A stretch of 64,000 nucleotides of DNA from JAHFTY01 sp964584785 (lineage in GTDB: Bacteria > Acidobacteriota > Terriglobia > 20CM-2-55-15): NCBI GenBank assembly GCA_964584785.1, contig CAZPBY010000026.1, positions 1 to 64,000 of the forward strand, in the 5' to 3' direction. Shown here one piece after another: positions 15,776 to 24,530 of this stretch (its first letter is position 1; each line of letters opens with the position of its first letter). Under the pieces are notes generated by a model, which was not told the origin of the DNA, did no database searches, and was given only the letters and a program-made list of their open reading frames with translations. The translations under genes were made by a program, and so were the position numbers.

Positions 15776-17250
15776 AAGGATTGCCGATGCGTCGCGTTTT
15801 TTCGTCGCTGCCTTTGCGGCTGGCTCTGGTCGTGCTGGTGTATGCCGGAACGGCGCGCGCTCAACAGTTCCAGGACGATCTCAAGGCCAGACGCGCGCGC
15901 GCCATGGAACGTTTGGGCAACGATTCGATTCTGATCCTGTTCAGCGCCCCGGAGAAGGTGTACTCCAACGACATCAACTACGAATTCCGGCAGGACAGCA
16001 ATCTTTACTACCTCACGGGAATCGATCAGCCGGACACGATCCTGGTTCTCATGCCGGGCAACCAGGAACGAAAGGAAATTCTGTTTGTGAAGCCGCCGGA
16101 CCCGCTCCAGGAGCATTGGACCGGGCATGTCCTGACCAAACAGGAGGCGACAGACGAGACCGGCATCGTCACGGTCAACTACTCGAATCAGTTCGATCCG
16201 TTTCTCTCGAACATTCTGTCGGGCCGGTCGTTTGCGGCGGCGGCAGGCGAGTACGATGCCTTTTTCAAGGCTTTGCACGACGGCCGGGCCAAGGTTCAAC
16301 TGGTGCTCGGTCCCCCGCCCAGGCTCAACGAAAAACTGCCGGACGATTACGAATTCGCCAACAAGCTGAAGGAGCGCTATTCGGGCTTTGTCGTGACGGA
16401 TGCTTCCAATATTTTTCGCGATCTCCGGCAAATAAAGAGCTCGTACGAACAGAAGATTCTGCAAGAGAGCGCGGATGTGTCCAGCGAAGCGCACATCGCC
16501 GGGATGAAGGCCGCAAAACCCGGAGCGTGGGAATATGAGGTCGAGGCTGCGATCGAGTATGTCTATAAGAAGCACGGTGCTTTCGATTGGGGATATCCGT
16601 CGATTGTGGGGAGCGGCCCGAACGCGACCACGCTTCATTACGAAAAATCGGCGCGACAGATGAAGGATGGCGATCTGCTGTTGGTGGATGCCGCCGGATT
16701 CTACAAGTACGTCACCGTCGACATTACGCGAACGTATCCCGTTAACGGCAAGTTCACCGACACGCAGAAAGACATCTACAACATCGTTTTTCAGGCGCAG
16801 GAAGAAGGAATCAAGGTCGCGAAGGCCGGCAACAAGCTCGCAGACATCAACGCGAAGACGGTTGAGGTTGTCAAACAAGGCCTGCACAAGCTCGGACTGA
16901 TCACGGACACTTCGGGCGATCAGTACCGGATCTGGTATACGCATGGAGCGACTCACTTCATCGGCATCGACGTCCACGATGTCGGCGACAGTCAGCGAGC
17001 ACTTGCGCCGGGCATGGCGTTCACCATCGAGCCCGGCATTTATATTCGAGAAAGTGCGCTGGATAACCTGCCCAGGACACCGCAGAACCTCGACTTCATC
17101 GCCAAGGTGAGACCGGTTGTGCAGAAGTACAAAGACATCGGAGTCCGAATCGAAGATTCATTCCTTCTAACCAGCACCGGCCTGACGATGCTTTCCGCCA
17201 GAGTGCCCCGCACGATCGCTGAAATCGAAGCTCTCATGAAGACGAGGTGA
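15772..17250 (+). CDS. Secreted Xaa-Pro aminopeptidase, M24 family
   Basis: A 492-residue dinuclear metallopeptidase that removes N-terminal residues preceding proline. A signal peptide is visible (basic MRR, hydrophobic core, cleavage near ARAQ at residue 31). An aminopeptidase-P N domain follows, then the pita-bread domain with metal ligands: D in VDAAG, D in VDITRT, H in THFIGIDVHD, E in FTIEPGIYI and E in RIEDSFLL. All five are present, so it should be active, outside the cytoplasm. A second in-frame ATG at 15787 is possible. Confidence 0.9.
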   Translation: MKGLPMRRVFSSLPLRLALVVLVYAGTARAQQFQDDLKARRARAMERLGNDSILILFSAPEKVYSNDINYEFRQDSNLYYLTGIDQPDTILVLMPGNQERKEILFVKPPDPLQEHWTGHVLTKQEATDETGIVTVNYSNQFDPFLSNILSGRSFAAAAGEYDAFFKALHDGRAKVQLVLGPPPRLNEKLPDDYEFANKLKERYSGFVVTDASNIFRDLRQIKSSYEQKILQESADVSSEAHIAGMKAAKPGAWEYEVEAAIEYVYKKHGAFDWGYPSIVGSGPNATTLHYEKSARQMKDGDLLLVDAAGFYKYVTVDITRTYPVNGKFTDTQKDIYNIVFQAQEEGIKVAKAGNKLADINAKTVEVVKQGLHKLGLITDTSGDQYRIWYTHGATHFIGIDVHDVGDSQRALAPGMAFTIEPGIYIRESALDNLPRTPQNLDFIAKVRPVVQKYKDIGVRIEDSFLLTSTGLTMLSARVPRTIAEIEALMKTR

Positions 17251-17253
17251 TTT

Positions 17254-18801
17254 ATGCGGTTTGACGGTGCGGTTTGGTCGCTGGCGATGGTGTTTCTCGC
17301 GGGGACGGTACTGGTTGGAACCCGGCAATCTCCACCCGCGTTGAAGTTTGAAGTTTCTGTCGCAAGTGGACTGATGACAGCGCCTCAAAATGGACGCTTG
17401 TTTGTTGTTCTCGGTCCACGCGACCAACCCGAGCCAAGAACAACGATCGGCAGAACCGGGGTGGACGCCGCTCCAGTGCTGGCGCACGACGTGAATGGCC
17501 TTGCTCCCGGCAAGCCCGGCGTGATCGATGGCTTCGCTGCGACTTTTCCGATCGAGAATCTCGCCGCATTGAAGGCCGGGGACTACTTCGTGCAGGCTCT
17601 CTTCGATTCCAACATCGATTTGAAATCCGTGAACGCTCCCGGGAATCTTTACAGCAGCGTCCAGAAAATCCACGTCGATCCGAAGCAAAGCGGCACGATA
17701 AGGCTTGAACTGAAGAACGTTGTGCCGCCCGAAACCATGCCTGCGGAAGACCAGTATGTGAAATGGGTGAAGATCCAATCCAGCCTCTTGAGCAAATTTC
17801 ACGGCCGTCCGATCTATTTGCGAGCCGGTGTGATTCTGCCGAAGGATTTCGATCGTGAACCATCCCGCCATTATCCGCTGCGCGTTCACATCGGCGGCTA
17901 CGGGTCGCGGTTTACAGGTGCTCAACGGATGATGGCGGAAGGGTCGGAATTCCGGAAGGCCTGGTTGGACGACACGACGCCGCGAATGATTCTCGTCCAA
18001 CTCGACGGCGACGGCCCGCTCGGTGATCCCTACCAGGTGAATTCCGACAACCACGGACCATTCGGCGATGCGATCACTCAGGAACTGATTCCGTTTGTCG
18101 AACAGAAGTACCGCGGCATCGGTCAGAGTTACGCCCGCGTTTTGGATGGCGGATCCACGGGCGGGTGGGTCTCGCTGGCTCTCAAGGTTTTCTATCCCGA
18201 TTTCTTCAATGCGACCTGGTCGTCCTGCCCGGATGGTGTCGACTTCCGCGCGTTCCAACTGGTCAACATCTACGAAGACACGAACGCCTACGTGAACAAG
18301 TACGGCTTCGAGCGTCCGAGCGAGCGTGAAATCAACGGCGATGTGCGATTCTCGATGCGTCATGAATGCCAGATGGAAAACGTGATGGGCCTCGGCGACA
18401 GCTGGACGATGTCCGGCGGTCAGTGGGGCGCATGGAACGCCACGTACGGCGCGCGTGGAGCCGACGGCCGTCCGGTACCGCTCTGGGATCCCAAAACGGG
18501 AGAGATCAACCGCGATGCGGTCGAGCATTGGAAGAAATACGATTTGCGCATGATCCTGGAACAGAACTGGAAGACGCTTGCGCCGAAACTGCAAGGCAAG
18601 CTGAACATCTGGGTCGGAGAAGCGGACAATTATTTCTTGAACAATGCGGTCCACATGCTCGGTAATTTCCTGGAGAAGGCCGATCCTCCCGCAAACAGCC
18701 GCGTCGTATATGGTCCAGGTCAAGGTCACTGCTATCGAGGAATCACGGAACGGCAAATGATGGACGAGATGGCGATCGCGATCGACAAGGCAAAACCGTG
18801 A
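17254..18801 (+). CDS. Secreted alpha/beta-hydrolase, putative esterase
   Basis: A 515-residue protein with an N-terminal hydrophobic signal (residues about 8-24). The first half is beta-rich. The second half is an alpha/beta hydrolase with the nucleophile elbow DGGSTGGW near residue 295, an acidic candidate in EADNYFLN and a histidine in GPGQGHCYRG near the C-terminus. It resembles the esterase-D/putative-esterase group. The substrate cannot be inferred. It starts 3 bases after the peptidase gene and overlaps the next gene (GTGA). Confidence 0.8.
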   Translation: MRFDGAVWSLAMVFLAGTVLVGTRQSPPALKFEVSVASGLMTAPQNGRLFVVLGPRDQPEPRTTIGRTGVDAAPVLAHDVNGLAPGKPGVIDGFAATFPIENLAALKAGDYFVQALFDSNIDLKSVNAPGNLYSSVQKIHVDPKQSGTIRLELKNVVPPETMPAEDQYVKWVKIQSSLLSKFHGRPIYLRAGVILPKDFDREPSRHYPLRVHIGGYGSRFTGAQRMMAEGSEFRKAWLDDTTPRMILVQLDGDGPLGDPYQVNSDNHGPFGDAITQELIPFVEQKYRGIGQSYARVLDGGSTGGWVSLALKVFYPDFFNATWSSCPDGVDFRAFQLVNIYEDTNAYVNKYGFERPSEREINGDVRFSMRHECQMENVMGLGDSWTMSGGQWGAWNATYGARGADGRPVPLWDPKTGEINRDAVEHWKKYDLRMILEQNWKTLAPKLQGKLNIWVGEADNYFLNNAVHMLGNFLEKADPPANSRVVYGPGQGHCYRGITERQMMDEMAIAIDKAKP

Positions 18802-19823
18802 GGGGCCTGGTTTTCACTTTGACAATGCTTCTGACGTCGTCGGCTCCTGGCGTCTGGACACCTCAAACGAGCGGAACTTCATCGCGCTTCCGTGGGGTCA
18901 GTGTCGTTAATCCATCGGTGGCATGGGCCAGCGGGGCGAACGGGACGTTTTCACGAACGACCGACGGTGGCGTGCATTGGCAAAGCGCGGTGGTTCCCGG
19001 CGCCGAAAAACTCGATTTCCGCGACGTTCACGCGATCGACGCGAACACAGCCTATCTGCTCAGCATCGGAAACGGCGAGAACTCGCGCATATACAAGACC
19101 ATGGACGGCGGCGATAACTGGACGCTGCAATTTACCAATTCGAATCTGAAGGCGTTCTTCGACGGCATCGCCTTCTGGGATGCAGCGAACGGTGTCGCCT
19201 TCAGCGATCCGGTCGACGGCAAATTCGTCATTATTCGAACTACCGATGCCGGCGCTCATTGGACTCCGGTTCCACCGCCGAACATTCCGGCGGCCATCGA
19301 AGGCGAAGCGGCATTCGCAGCCAGCGGCACCAGCATTGTGGTGCAAGGTACGCGGAACGCGTGGATCGGCACGGGAGGCGGCGCGGCGCGAGTTTTTCGA
19401 ACGGAAGACGGCGGCATGACGTGGAAAGTCGCTCCGACACCCATTATCAATGGCGGTTCCGCGGCCGGCATTTTCTCGGTTGCTTTTCGTGATGCGAAGA
19501 ATGGTGTGATTGTCGGCGGCGATTATCAGAAGGAAAAGGAAGCGAACGCGAATTTCGCCGTCACCACGGACGGCGGCCAGACCTGGAAGTCCGGACCGCA
19601 GCTTCCGGGTTACCGCTCCGCTGTGTCCTACGTCCGGTCAGGTTCGCGCTGGGACCTCATTGCGTGCGGGCCATCCGGGTCCGACTATTCTTCCGATAAC
19701 GGCCGCACCTGGTCGCCCATCGACACGACGGGTTACCATGCCCTCAGTTTTGCATCGAACGACCCCGTCGGTTTCGCCGTCGGCGACGGTGGCAAAATCT
19801 CTAAATGGGCACCATCGAAATGA
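18798..19823 (+). CDS. Secreted YCF48/BNR-type beta-propeller protein
   Basis: A 341-residue protein with a signal peptide and six Asp-box-like repeats: TTDGGVHW, TMDGGDNW, TTDAGAHW, TEDGGMTW, TTDGGQTW and SSDNGRTW. This is the pattern of sialidase-like and YCF48/HCF136-type propellers. No sialidase catalytic residues were recognised, so it is probably a binding or assembly protein. GTG start overlaps the esterase stop. The gene is followed by a REP-like repeat. Confidence 0.85.
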   Translation: MRGLVFTLTMLLTSSAPGVWTPQTSGTSSRFRGVSVVNPSVAWASGANGTFSRTTDGGVHWQSAVVPGAEKLDFRDVHAIDANTAYLLSIGNGENSRIYKTMDGGDNWTLQFTNSNLKAFFDGIAFWDAANGVAFSDPVDGKFVIIRTTDAGAHWTPVPPPNIPAAIEGEAAFAASGTSIVVQGTRNAWIGTGGGAARVFRTEDGGMTWKVAPTPIINGGSAAGIFSVAFRDAKNGVIVGGDYQKEKEANANFAVTTDGGQTWKSGPQLPGYRSAVSYVRSGSRWDLIACGPSGSDYSSDNGRTWSPIDTTGYHALSFASNDPVGFAVGDGGKISKWAPSK

Positions 19824-19833
19824 CAGTTGCTTT

Positions 19834-19932
19834 CACGAAGCCCGTCGCTTCGCTCCGGGTTCTGACAATCACGCCATTAGCGCAAGTTGTGACGAAGTGT
19901 TCAGAACCCGGAGCGGAGCGACGGGCCTCGTG
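19834..19932. repeat. REP-like inverted repeat, copy B (best preserved)
   Basis: Left arm 19834-19865 (CACGAAGCCCGTCGCTTCGC, then TCCGGGTTCTGA) and right arm 19901-19932 are complementary at 30 of 32 positions with a 35-base spacer. Copies of the same element are at 12477-12561 and 50872-50944. It occupies the whole gap between the propeller gene and the phosphoesterase gene. Confidence 0.85.
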
Positions 19933-19938
19933 ACGAAC

Positions 19939-20409
19939 ATGTTGGTTGGTGTGATATCGGATACGCACGGACTGTTGCGGCCGGAGGTTTTCAGCGCCTT
20001 CAAGAAAGCCGAACTGATTCTTCATGGCGGCGATATCGGGTCGCAAACCATATTGGACGGGCTGCGAACCATCGCTCCGGTAATTGCCGTGCGCGGGAAC
20101 AACGATGTGGGCGAGTGGGCCGAAGGTATACCGGAGACGAAAGACGCCAAGGTTGGGCGACGGAGGATTTACCTCATCCATAATCTAAAGGAGATTCCCA
20201 TCGATCCAAAGCGGCAAGGCTTTCACATCGTGATCAGCGGACATTCGCATCGCCCTGTCATTGAGGAACGCGATGGAGTGATGTTCATTAATCCGGGAAG
20301 CGCCGGTCCAAGACGGTTTAAACTTCCTGTCACGGTCGCACGTTTGAATATGTCGGGTGCGAATGTCAGTGCGAACCTGGTTGACCTCACACGGATGAAA
20401 ACATCATGA
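19939..20409 (+). CDS. Metallophosphoesterase, YfcE/MJ0936 family
   Basis: A 156-residue calcineurin-like phosphodiesterase. Metal-binding motifs are in order: SDTHG (residues 7-11), HGGD, RGNND, H in LIHNL, and SGHSHRP, with a terminal NPGS. The open frame continues upstream through the REP-like repeat, so the first ATG after the repeat (19939) is chosen and gives a standard N-terminus. It overlaps the DinB gene by 4 bases. The physiological substrate is unknown. Confidence 0.92.
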   Translation: MLVGVISDTHGLLRPEVFSAFKKAELILHGGDIGSQTILDGLRTIAPVIAVRGNNDVGEWAEGIPETKDAKVGRRRIYLIHNLKEIPIDPKRQGFHIVISGHSHRPVIEERDGVMFINPGSAGPRRFKLPVTVARLNMSGANVSANLVDLTRMKTS

Positions 20410-20903
20410 CCAGCGACGAAATGCGGGCTCTCTTTGGCTTCAGCACCTGGGCTAATCACAAAATCCTCGCGGCATGTCAGGTTCTGACGGAAGAAGAGTT
20501 CACCCGTGATCTCGGAAACAGCTTCGGATCAGTGCGCGGAACGCTCGTCCATATCATGGGCGCCGAGTGGGTTTGGTTGCGGCGCTGGCTCGGCGAATCT
20601 CCTCGATCGCTGTTCCCGCAGGACGAATATCCGAACCTGTATGCCGTGGAGTCGCGTTGGATCACACTTCAGGAGGAACAGCAGGCGTTCTTCGCGGCGT
20701 TGACGGATTCTCGATTGGCCGAAAAACTCGCCTACATCAATTTTCGAGGACAGCGGTTCGAGTACAACATCGGTCACATGATTCAACATGTCGTGAATCA
20801 CGGCACGTATCATCGAGGTCAGATCGTCACGATGCTCCGCCAGCTCGGGCATTCAGCGCCTTCGACCGACCTGCTGCTCTATGTCGACGAGGAGTCTGAA
20901 TAG
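20406..20903 (+). CDS. DinB-family protein
   Basis: A 165-residue four-helix-bundle protein. Metal-binding histidines typical of DinB are visible in TLVHIMGAEWVW and in HVVNHGTYHRGQ. The family is often stress or DNA-damage induced, and some members are thiol-dependent transferases; which role applies here is not known. Start overlaps the phosphoesterase stop (ATGA). Confidence 0.9.
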   Translation: MTSDEMRALFGFSTWANHKILAACQVLTEEEFTRDLGNSFGSVRGTLVHIMGAEWVWLRRWLGESPRSLFPQDEYPNLYAVESRWITLQEEQQAFFAALTDSRLAEKLAYINFRGQRFEYNIGHMIQHVVNHGTYHRGQIVTMLRQLGHSAPSTDLLLYVDEESE

Positions 20904-21017
20904 GGCGCGCCCGACGCCGGCCTCACACCTGTGAAGGCCGTTCACAGGTTGCACAGCGTTGTTCTTTGCAGAATCATGCGCTTATACAATGGCCGGACAG
21001 TTGCTAATTGCGAGCGC

Positions 21018-22559
21018 ATGCGAAGACTGATTCTCACCATCATCCTTTTACACCTGCTATCGACGATCGCGATCGCTCGGCCAACCCAGGAACCGGCGCG
21101 GGCGGAAGAGAAACCGATTGTCGAAAGGGTGGATCTAACCGGCGTTGCGGAGAGCCGCATCACGCGGGACATGCGCGACTTGATGCAGGAGCTGGTCGGC
21201 CAGCGTTTCGATCAGCTGGCGGCGGACGAAGTCGGCTTTCGACTTCAGAACGAGCTGAAAGAACGTATTTCGGCGATACGGCAGACTCCGGGCGCGGACT
21301 CCGATCACATCAAGCTGATATTTGAATTCGGCCGACCACCGGCGGATACCGAGCATGAATCGAACGTCAATTCCCGTTACACAGTCGAAGACGTCGAATT
21401 GCACGGCATTCCGGAGTCCGCGATCAGTGCTCAACTCCGGAGCGACATGCAGAAGCTCGTCGGCCAACGGCTCGACGAAGGACTCGCCGACGATATTGTC
21501 GGCCGCATCAAAGACGAGCTGCACCGAAACTACGACGTCTCGCGACGCGTGGTCAAAGGCAACAACCGGCTTCGTATCCGCCTGATTTTTGAAGTGGAGA
21601 AAGCTCCGCTGTTTGGCTTCGATGAAAGGACTAGTTACATCGTGGGCCATTCAAAGCAGGACCTGAGCTTTGCGCTGGATATCGACGACGATATCCACCG
21701 GGTCAACCGGCTTCATTTCGGAATCGGCAACGATGGCGACACGTTGATTGAAAGGTATGCCGGCTACTGGATCACGTTTGAAAACGTCAAGGCGGGGACC
21801 GAACACCTTGGGTTTCGCATTCAGTATTTCAACTTTCACGACAAATGGAAGCGGGCCACGCAGGACGCTTTGCAACTCGCCCCGCAAGTCCCCGGCATTT
21901 ATCGCGAGCGCCGGGGCGTCGAGCCCTCGGTCACCGTCGCGCTGAACCGGCGGCTCCGATTCAATGTTGGCGCCAGCGTGTCCGAACTGCAGATGCAGTA
22001 TCCGCAGATTCATTTCCTGAATTCGAATGCCGGCACCGCTCGTGTAACGTTCGACGAGACGTGGCGCGACTCATCTTCAAACGATCATCGCGTGACGGCG
22101 ACCTACACGGCGCGCACTGCCACACACAACCTCGGCAGCGATTTCATCTACACGCGTCATCTCGGCGAGCTGCGATACATCTACACCACGCGCCACAACG
22201 AGTTCGTCGCTTCGGCGACAGCCGGGGCGATCACAGGCGTGGCGCCGCTGTTCGAGCGATTCTCTCTCGGCAACACTTCGACGCTTCGGGGATGGAACAA
22301 GTACGACCTTTCACCGATCGGCGGGAACCGCGTCGCCCATGGATCGCTCGAGTACCGTTTAAGCGAGATCCAGCTCTATTACGACGCCGGGTCGGTCTGG
22401 GATAAAGGCGCGACTCGAAAGACTTCCCACTCCGTCGGGTTTGGCGTTCACAGCCGCAACAAAGAAGACACTCAGTGGTTCGTCACATTGGGTGTGCCGA
22501 TACGTTCCGGACGAATTCAACCTTTGAAACCGGTTTACATGATAGGAGTCCGGTTTTGA
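21018..22559 (+). CDS. Omp85-like outer-membrane protein with two POTRA-like repeats
   Basis: A 513-residue protein with a signal peptide (MRRLILTIILLHLL, cleavage near residue 20). Two similar N-terminal modules follow, each reading roughly V-x-L-x-G-(V/I)-x-E-S-x-I-(T/S) ... LVGQR-(F/L)-D, which look like POTRA domains. The remainder has alternating beta-strand sequence with TLRGWNKYD, the likely D15/Omp85 barrel motif, and ends in phenylalanine as outer-membrane barrels do. The ATG at 21018 is preferred over an upstream in-frame ATG because it leads straight into the signal. It overlaps the next gene. Confidence 0.8.
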   Translation: MRRLILTIILLHLLSTIAIARPTQEPARAEEKPIVERVDLTGVAESRITRDMRDLMQELVGQRFDQLAADEVGFRLQNELKERISAIRQTPGADSDHIKLIFEFGRPPADTEHESNVNSRYTVEDVELHGIPESAISAQLRSDMQKLVGQRLDEGLADDIVGRIKDELHRNYDVSRRVVKGNNRLRIRLIFEVEKAPLFGFDERTSYIVGHSKQDLSFALDIDDDIHRVNRLHFGIGNDGDTLIERYAGYWITFENVKAGTEHLGFRIQYFNFHDKWKRATQDALQLAPQVPGIYRERRGVEPSVTVALNRRLRFNVGASVSELQMQYPQIHFLNSNAGTARVTFDETWRDSSSNDHRVTATYTARTATHNLGSDFIYTRHLGELRYIYTTRHNEFVASATAGAITGVAPLFERFSLGNTSTLRGWNKYDLSPIGGNRVAHGSLEYRLSEIQLYYDAGSVWDKGATRKTSHSVGFGVHSRNKEDTQWFVTLGVPIRSGRIQPLKPVYMIGVRF

Positions 22560-23149
22560 GCCCGCGAGCGGTTCGTCCGGCATGCGTTCTGCTCCTCGTC
22601 ATGCTGGTGTGCGCACCGGCGTTGCTCGGCGAGAGTTTGAAGGTGCGCATCGACGGCGATCGCCTGCGCGCCGCCGGCATCGGGTTGAATTTCCTGACCG
22701 GCCGTCCACTCGAGCGGTTGCATAACGGAAGAACGGTGACCTATGTCCTCGAACTGCTAGTCCGCAGCGATCGCGCCGGACGTGTTTTGGCGCGAGTGGC
22801 TGAGCGATTCACCTTCAGCTACGATCTCTGGGAAGAAAAGTTCAGCGTGACGCGGCTGGCATCGCCGACGCGTTCCGCGTCGAATCTCTCCGGCGCCGCT
22901 GCCGAGTCATGGTGTCTGGAGAATGTCTCGATAGCGGTCGCCGATATCCCCACAGATCGGCCGTTCTGGGTCGGGGTCGAATACGCCAGCGAAGAAGCGA
23001 AGGATTCGACCAAATCCGAATCGCCGCTGACTCTCGGCAGCTTGATCGACATCTTCAGCAGGCGTACTCGTGATGAACAGCAGATTCGAGGAGCCGTGGA
23101 AGAGTCCGGCCCGTTTCGCCTGCAGGACTTGATGAAGAAGGTGAAGTGA
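22556..23149 (+). CDS. Secreted DUF4390-like protein
   Basis: A 197-residue protein starting at a TTG that overlaps the previous stop (TTGA), giving a clear signal peptide (hydrophobic CVLLLVMLVCAPALLG). The mature part shows the spacing of DUF4390, including GLNFLTGRPLERLHNGRTVT and a W-x-x-K-F-x-V segment. DUF4390 genes are known next to NtrY/NtrX-like two-component genes in other phyla, as here. Function unknown; the assignment rests on pattern and context. Confidence 0.65.
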   Translation: MSPRAVRPACVLLLVMLVCAPALLGESLKVRIDGDRLRAAGIGLNFLTGRPLERLHNGRTVTYVLELLVRSDRAGRVLARVAERFTFSYDLWEEKFSVTRLASPTRSASNLSGAAAESWCLENVSIAVADIPTDRPFWVGVEYASEEAKDSTKSESPLTLGSLIDIFSRRTRDEQQIRGAVEESGPFRLQDLMKKVK

Positions 23150-24528
23150 ATCGACTTCGAAACAGATTGATCGCCGCATTTCTAGTCGCCACTGTCATTC
23201 CTCTCTTGGCGACGCTCTGGCTCATGACGTCACTGTTGGAACGGAGCCTGAGTTTTGCGACGACCGAAGAACTGGACGATCTTTCGAAGTCTCTGGAGAG
23301 CACGGCCCGCGAGTTTTATCAGCAGTCCAAGGAAACACTGAAGTCCGAGGCCGTTTCAGGACACGCGTTGTCACAGCAGTACGTTCAGTCGGATGCGCCG
23401 TCCTGGCCCGCGGCCGTGCGCGACTTTTGGGAAAGCGGAGCAGCCGAGCGATTCAATTTGTCCGGCAGCCGCGGCGATCATCTGGATTATTTCGTTCGTA
23501 ACGGCACTGGAGTCGCTGTGTACAGCAAGGACCTCGGTGATGTGCATCTGGCGGACATCTCGTCACAGTACACTCGTGTCCGGGAATTGGTGGAAGCCTC
23601 GAAAGCGCGCGACTTGCGACGCGGCCTCACGGTGACGCTGCTCCTCGTGATGTCGGCCATCTGGATCGTTTCGCTGGTCTCTCTTGTCTATCTCGCCAAC
23701 CGCATCAGCCGCCCTATTCAGACCCTGACCGGCGGAATCTCGCGCCTGGCTTCGGGCGATCTTGCCGCGCGATTGCAGTCGAAGACCGACGATGAAACCG
23801 GCCGCGCGATTCAGGCGTTCAATCATATGGCGGATCAACTTCAGCACAGCCGAGACCGGCTGGTTTATCTCACGCAGGTTGCCAGCTGGCAGATGCTCGC
23901 GCGAAAGATGGCGCACGAGCTGAAGAATTCGCTCACGCCGATTCGTCTCACGGTTGAAGAGATTCACGCGCGCCAGACGCCGAGCGATCCGTTCATGGAA
24001 CAGGCCGTACAGATTGTCGTGAACGAGATCGAGACGCTCGAACGGCGCGTCCGCGCTTTCTCGGAGTTTTCGAGCGAACCTGCAACTCGTCCGGCGGCGC
24101 TCGATATCAATGCCATTCTGGAAGAGCGTGTTGCTCTGCTGAAGTCCGGTCATGCCGGCGTCCGCTACAATCTCCGTCTGACGCCCGATCGGCCGCAGGC
24201 GTTTGCCGATCTCGATCAGATCAAGGGCATACTGACGAACCTTTTGGAGAATGCGGCAGAAGCGGCGGGCGCAAATGGCGAGGTATTGGGTGTGACGTCC
24301 AGGGAGAACGGCGCGGTCTATGTGGAAGTTCACGACTCCGGTCCCGGCCTTAGCGATGAGGCTTCGCGTTCCCTTTTCGAGCCGACGATCACCTTCAAGA
24401 AAAACGGCATGGGATTGGGACTATCGATCGCAAGGAAGAGCGCTTTGATGAACGGCGGCGACATCATGCTGATTCGTGGAGAACTGGGCGGTGCGGCCTT
24501 CCGGGTGACCTTGCCGGGAGTGTCTTAA
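23146..24528 (+). CDS. NtrY-like membrane sensor histidine kinase
   Basis: A 460-residue sensor. TM1 at residues about 8-28, an extracytoplasmic region to about 155, TM2 (LLLVMSAIWIVSLVSLVYLA), then HAMP with SRPIQTLTGGISRLASGDL. The phosphoacceptor histidine lies in KMAHELKNSLTPI, an NtrY/NtrB-type H-box. ATP-binding motifs are NLLENAAEAA, DSGPGLS and GMGLGLSIARK. GTG start overlaps the DUF4390-like gene. Its partner is the sigma-54 response regulator 2 bases downstream. Confidence 0.92.
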   Translation: MNRLRNRLIAAFLVATVIPLLATLWLMTSLLERSLSFATTEELDDLSKSLESTAREFYQQSKETLKSEAVSGHALSQQYVQSDAPSWPAAVRDFWESGAAERFNLSGSRGDHLDYFVRNGTGVAVYSKDLGDVHLADISSQYTRVRELVEASKARDLRRGLTVTLLLVMSAIWIVSLVSLVYLANRISRPIQTLTGGISRLASGDLAARLQSKTDDETGRAIQAFNHMADQLQHSRDRLVYLTQVASWQMLARKMAHELKNSLTPIRLTVEEIHARQTPSDPFMEQAVQIVVNEIETLERRVRAFSEFSSEPATRPAALDINAILEERVALLKSGHAGVRYNLRLTPDRPQAFADLDQIKGILTNLLENAAEAAGANGEVLGVTSRENGAVYVEVHDSGPGLSDEASRSLFEPTITFKKNGMGLGLSIARKSALMNGGDIMLIRGELGGAAFRVTLPGVS

Positions 24529-24530
24529 GT

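Noticed and set aside
15649..16977. 442-codon minus-strand frame over the peptidase gene
   Set aside because: Shadow of the M24 peptidase, whose five metal ligands are all in the plus-strand frame.
17167..18756. 529-codon open frame on the minus strand
   Set aside because: It is antisense to the esterase gene, which has a signal peptide and catalytic motifs. The reverse frame has no recognisable motif and arises from codon bias.
20959..20990. Sigma-70 promoter upstream of the Omp85-like gene (TTGTTC and TACAAT)
   Set aside because: The spacer is 20 bases, too long for a confident call; only the -10-like box is good.
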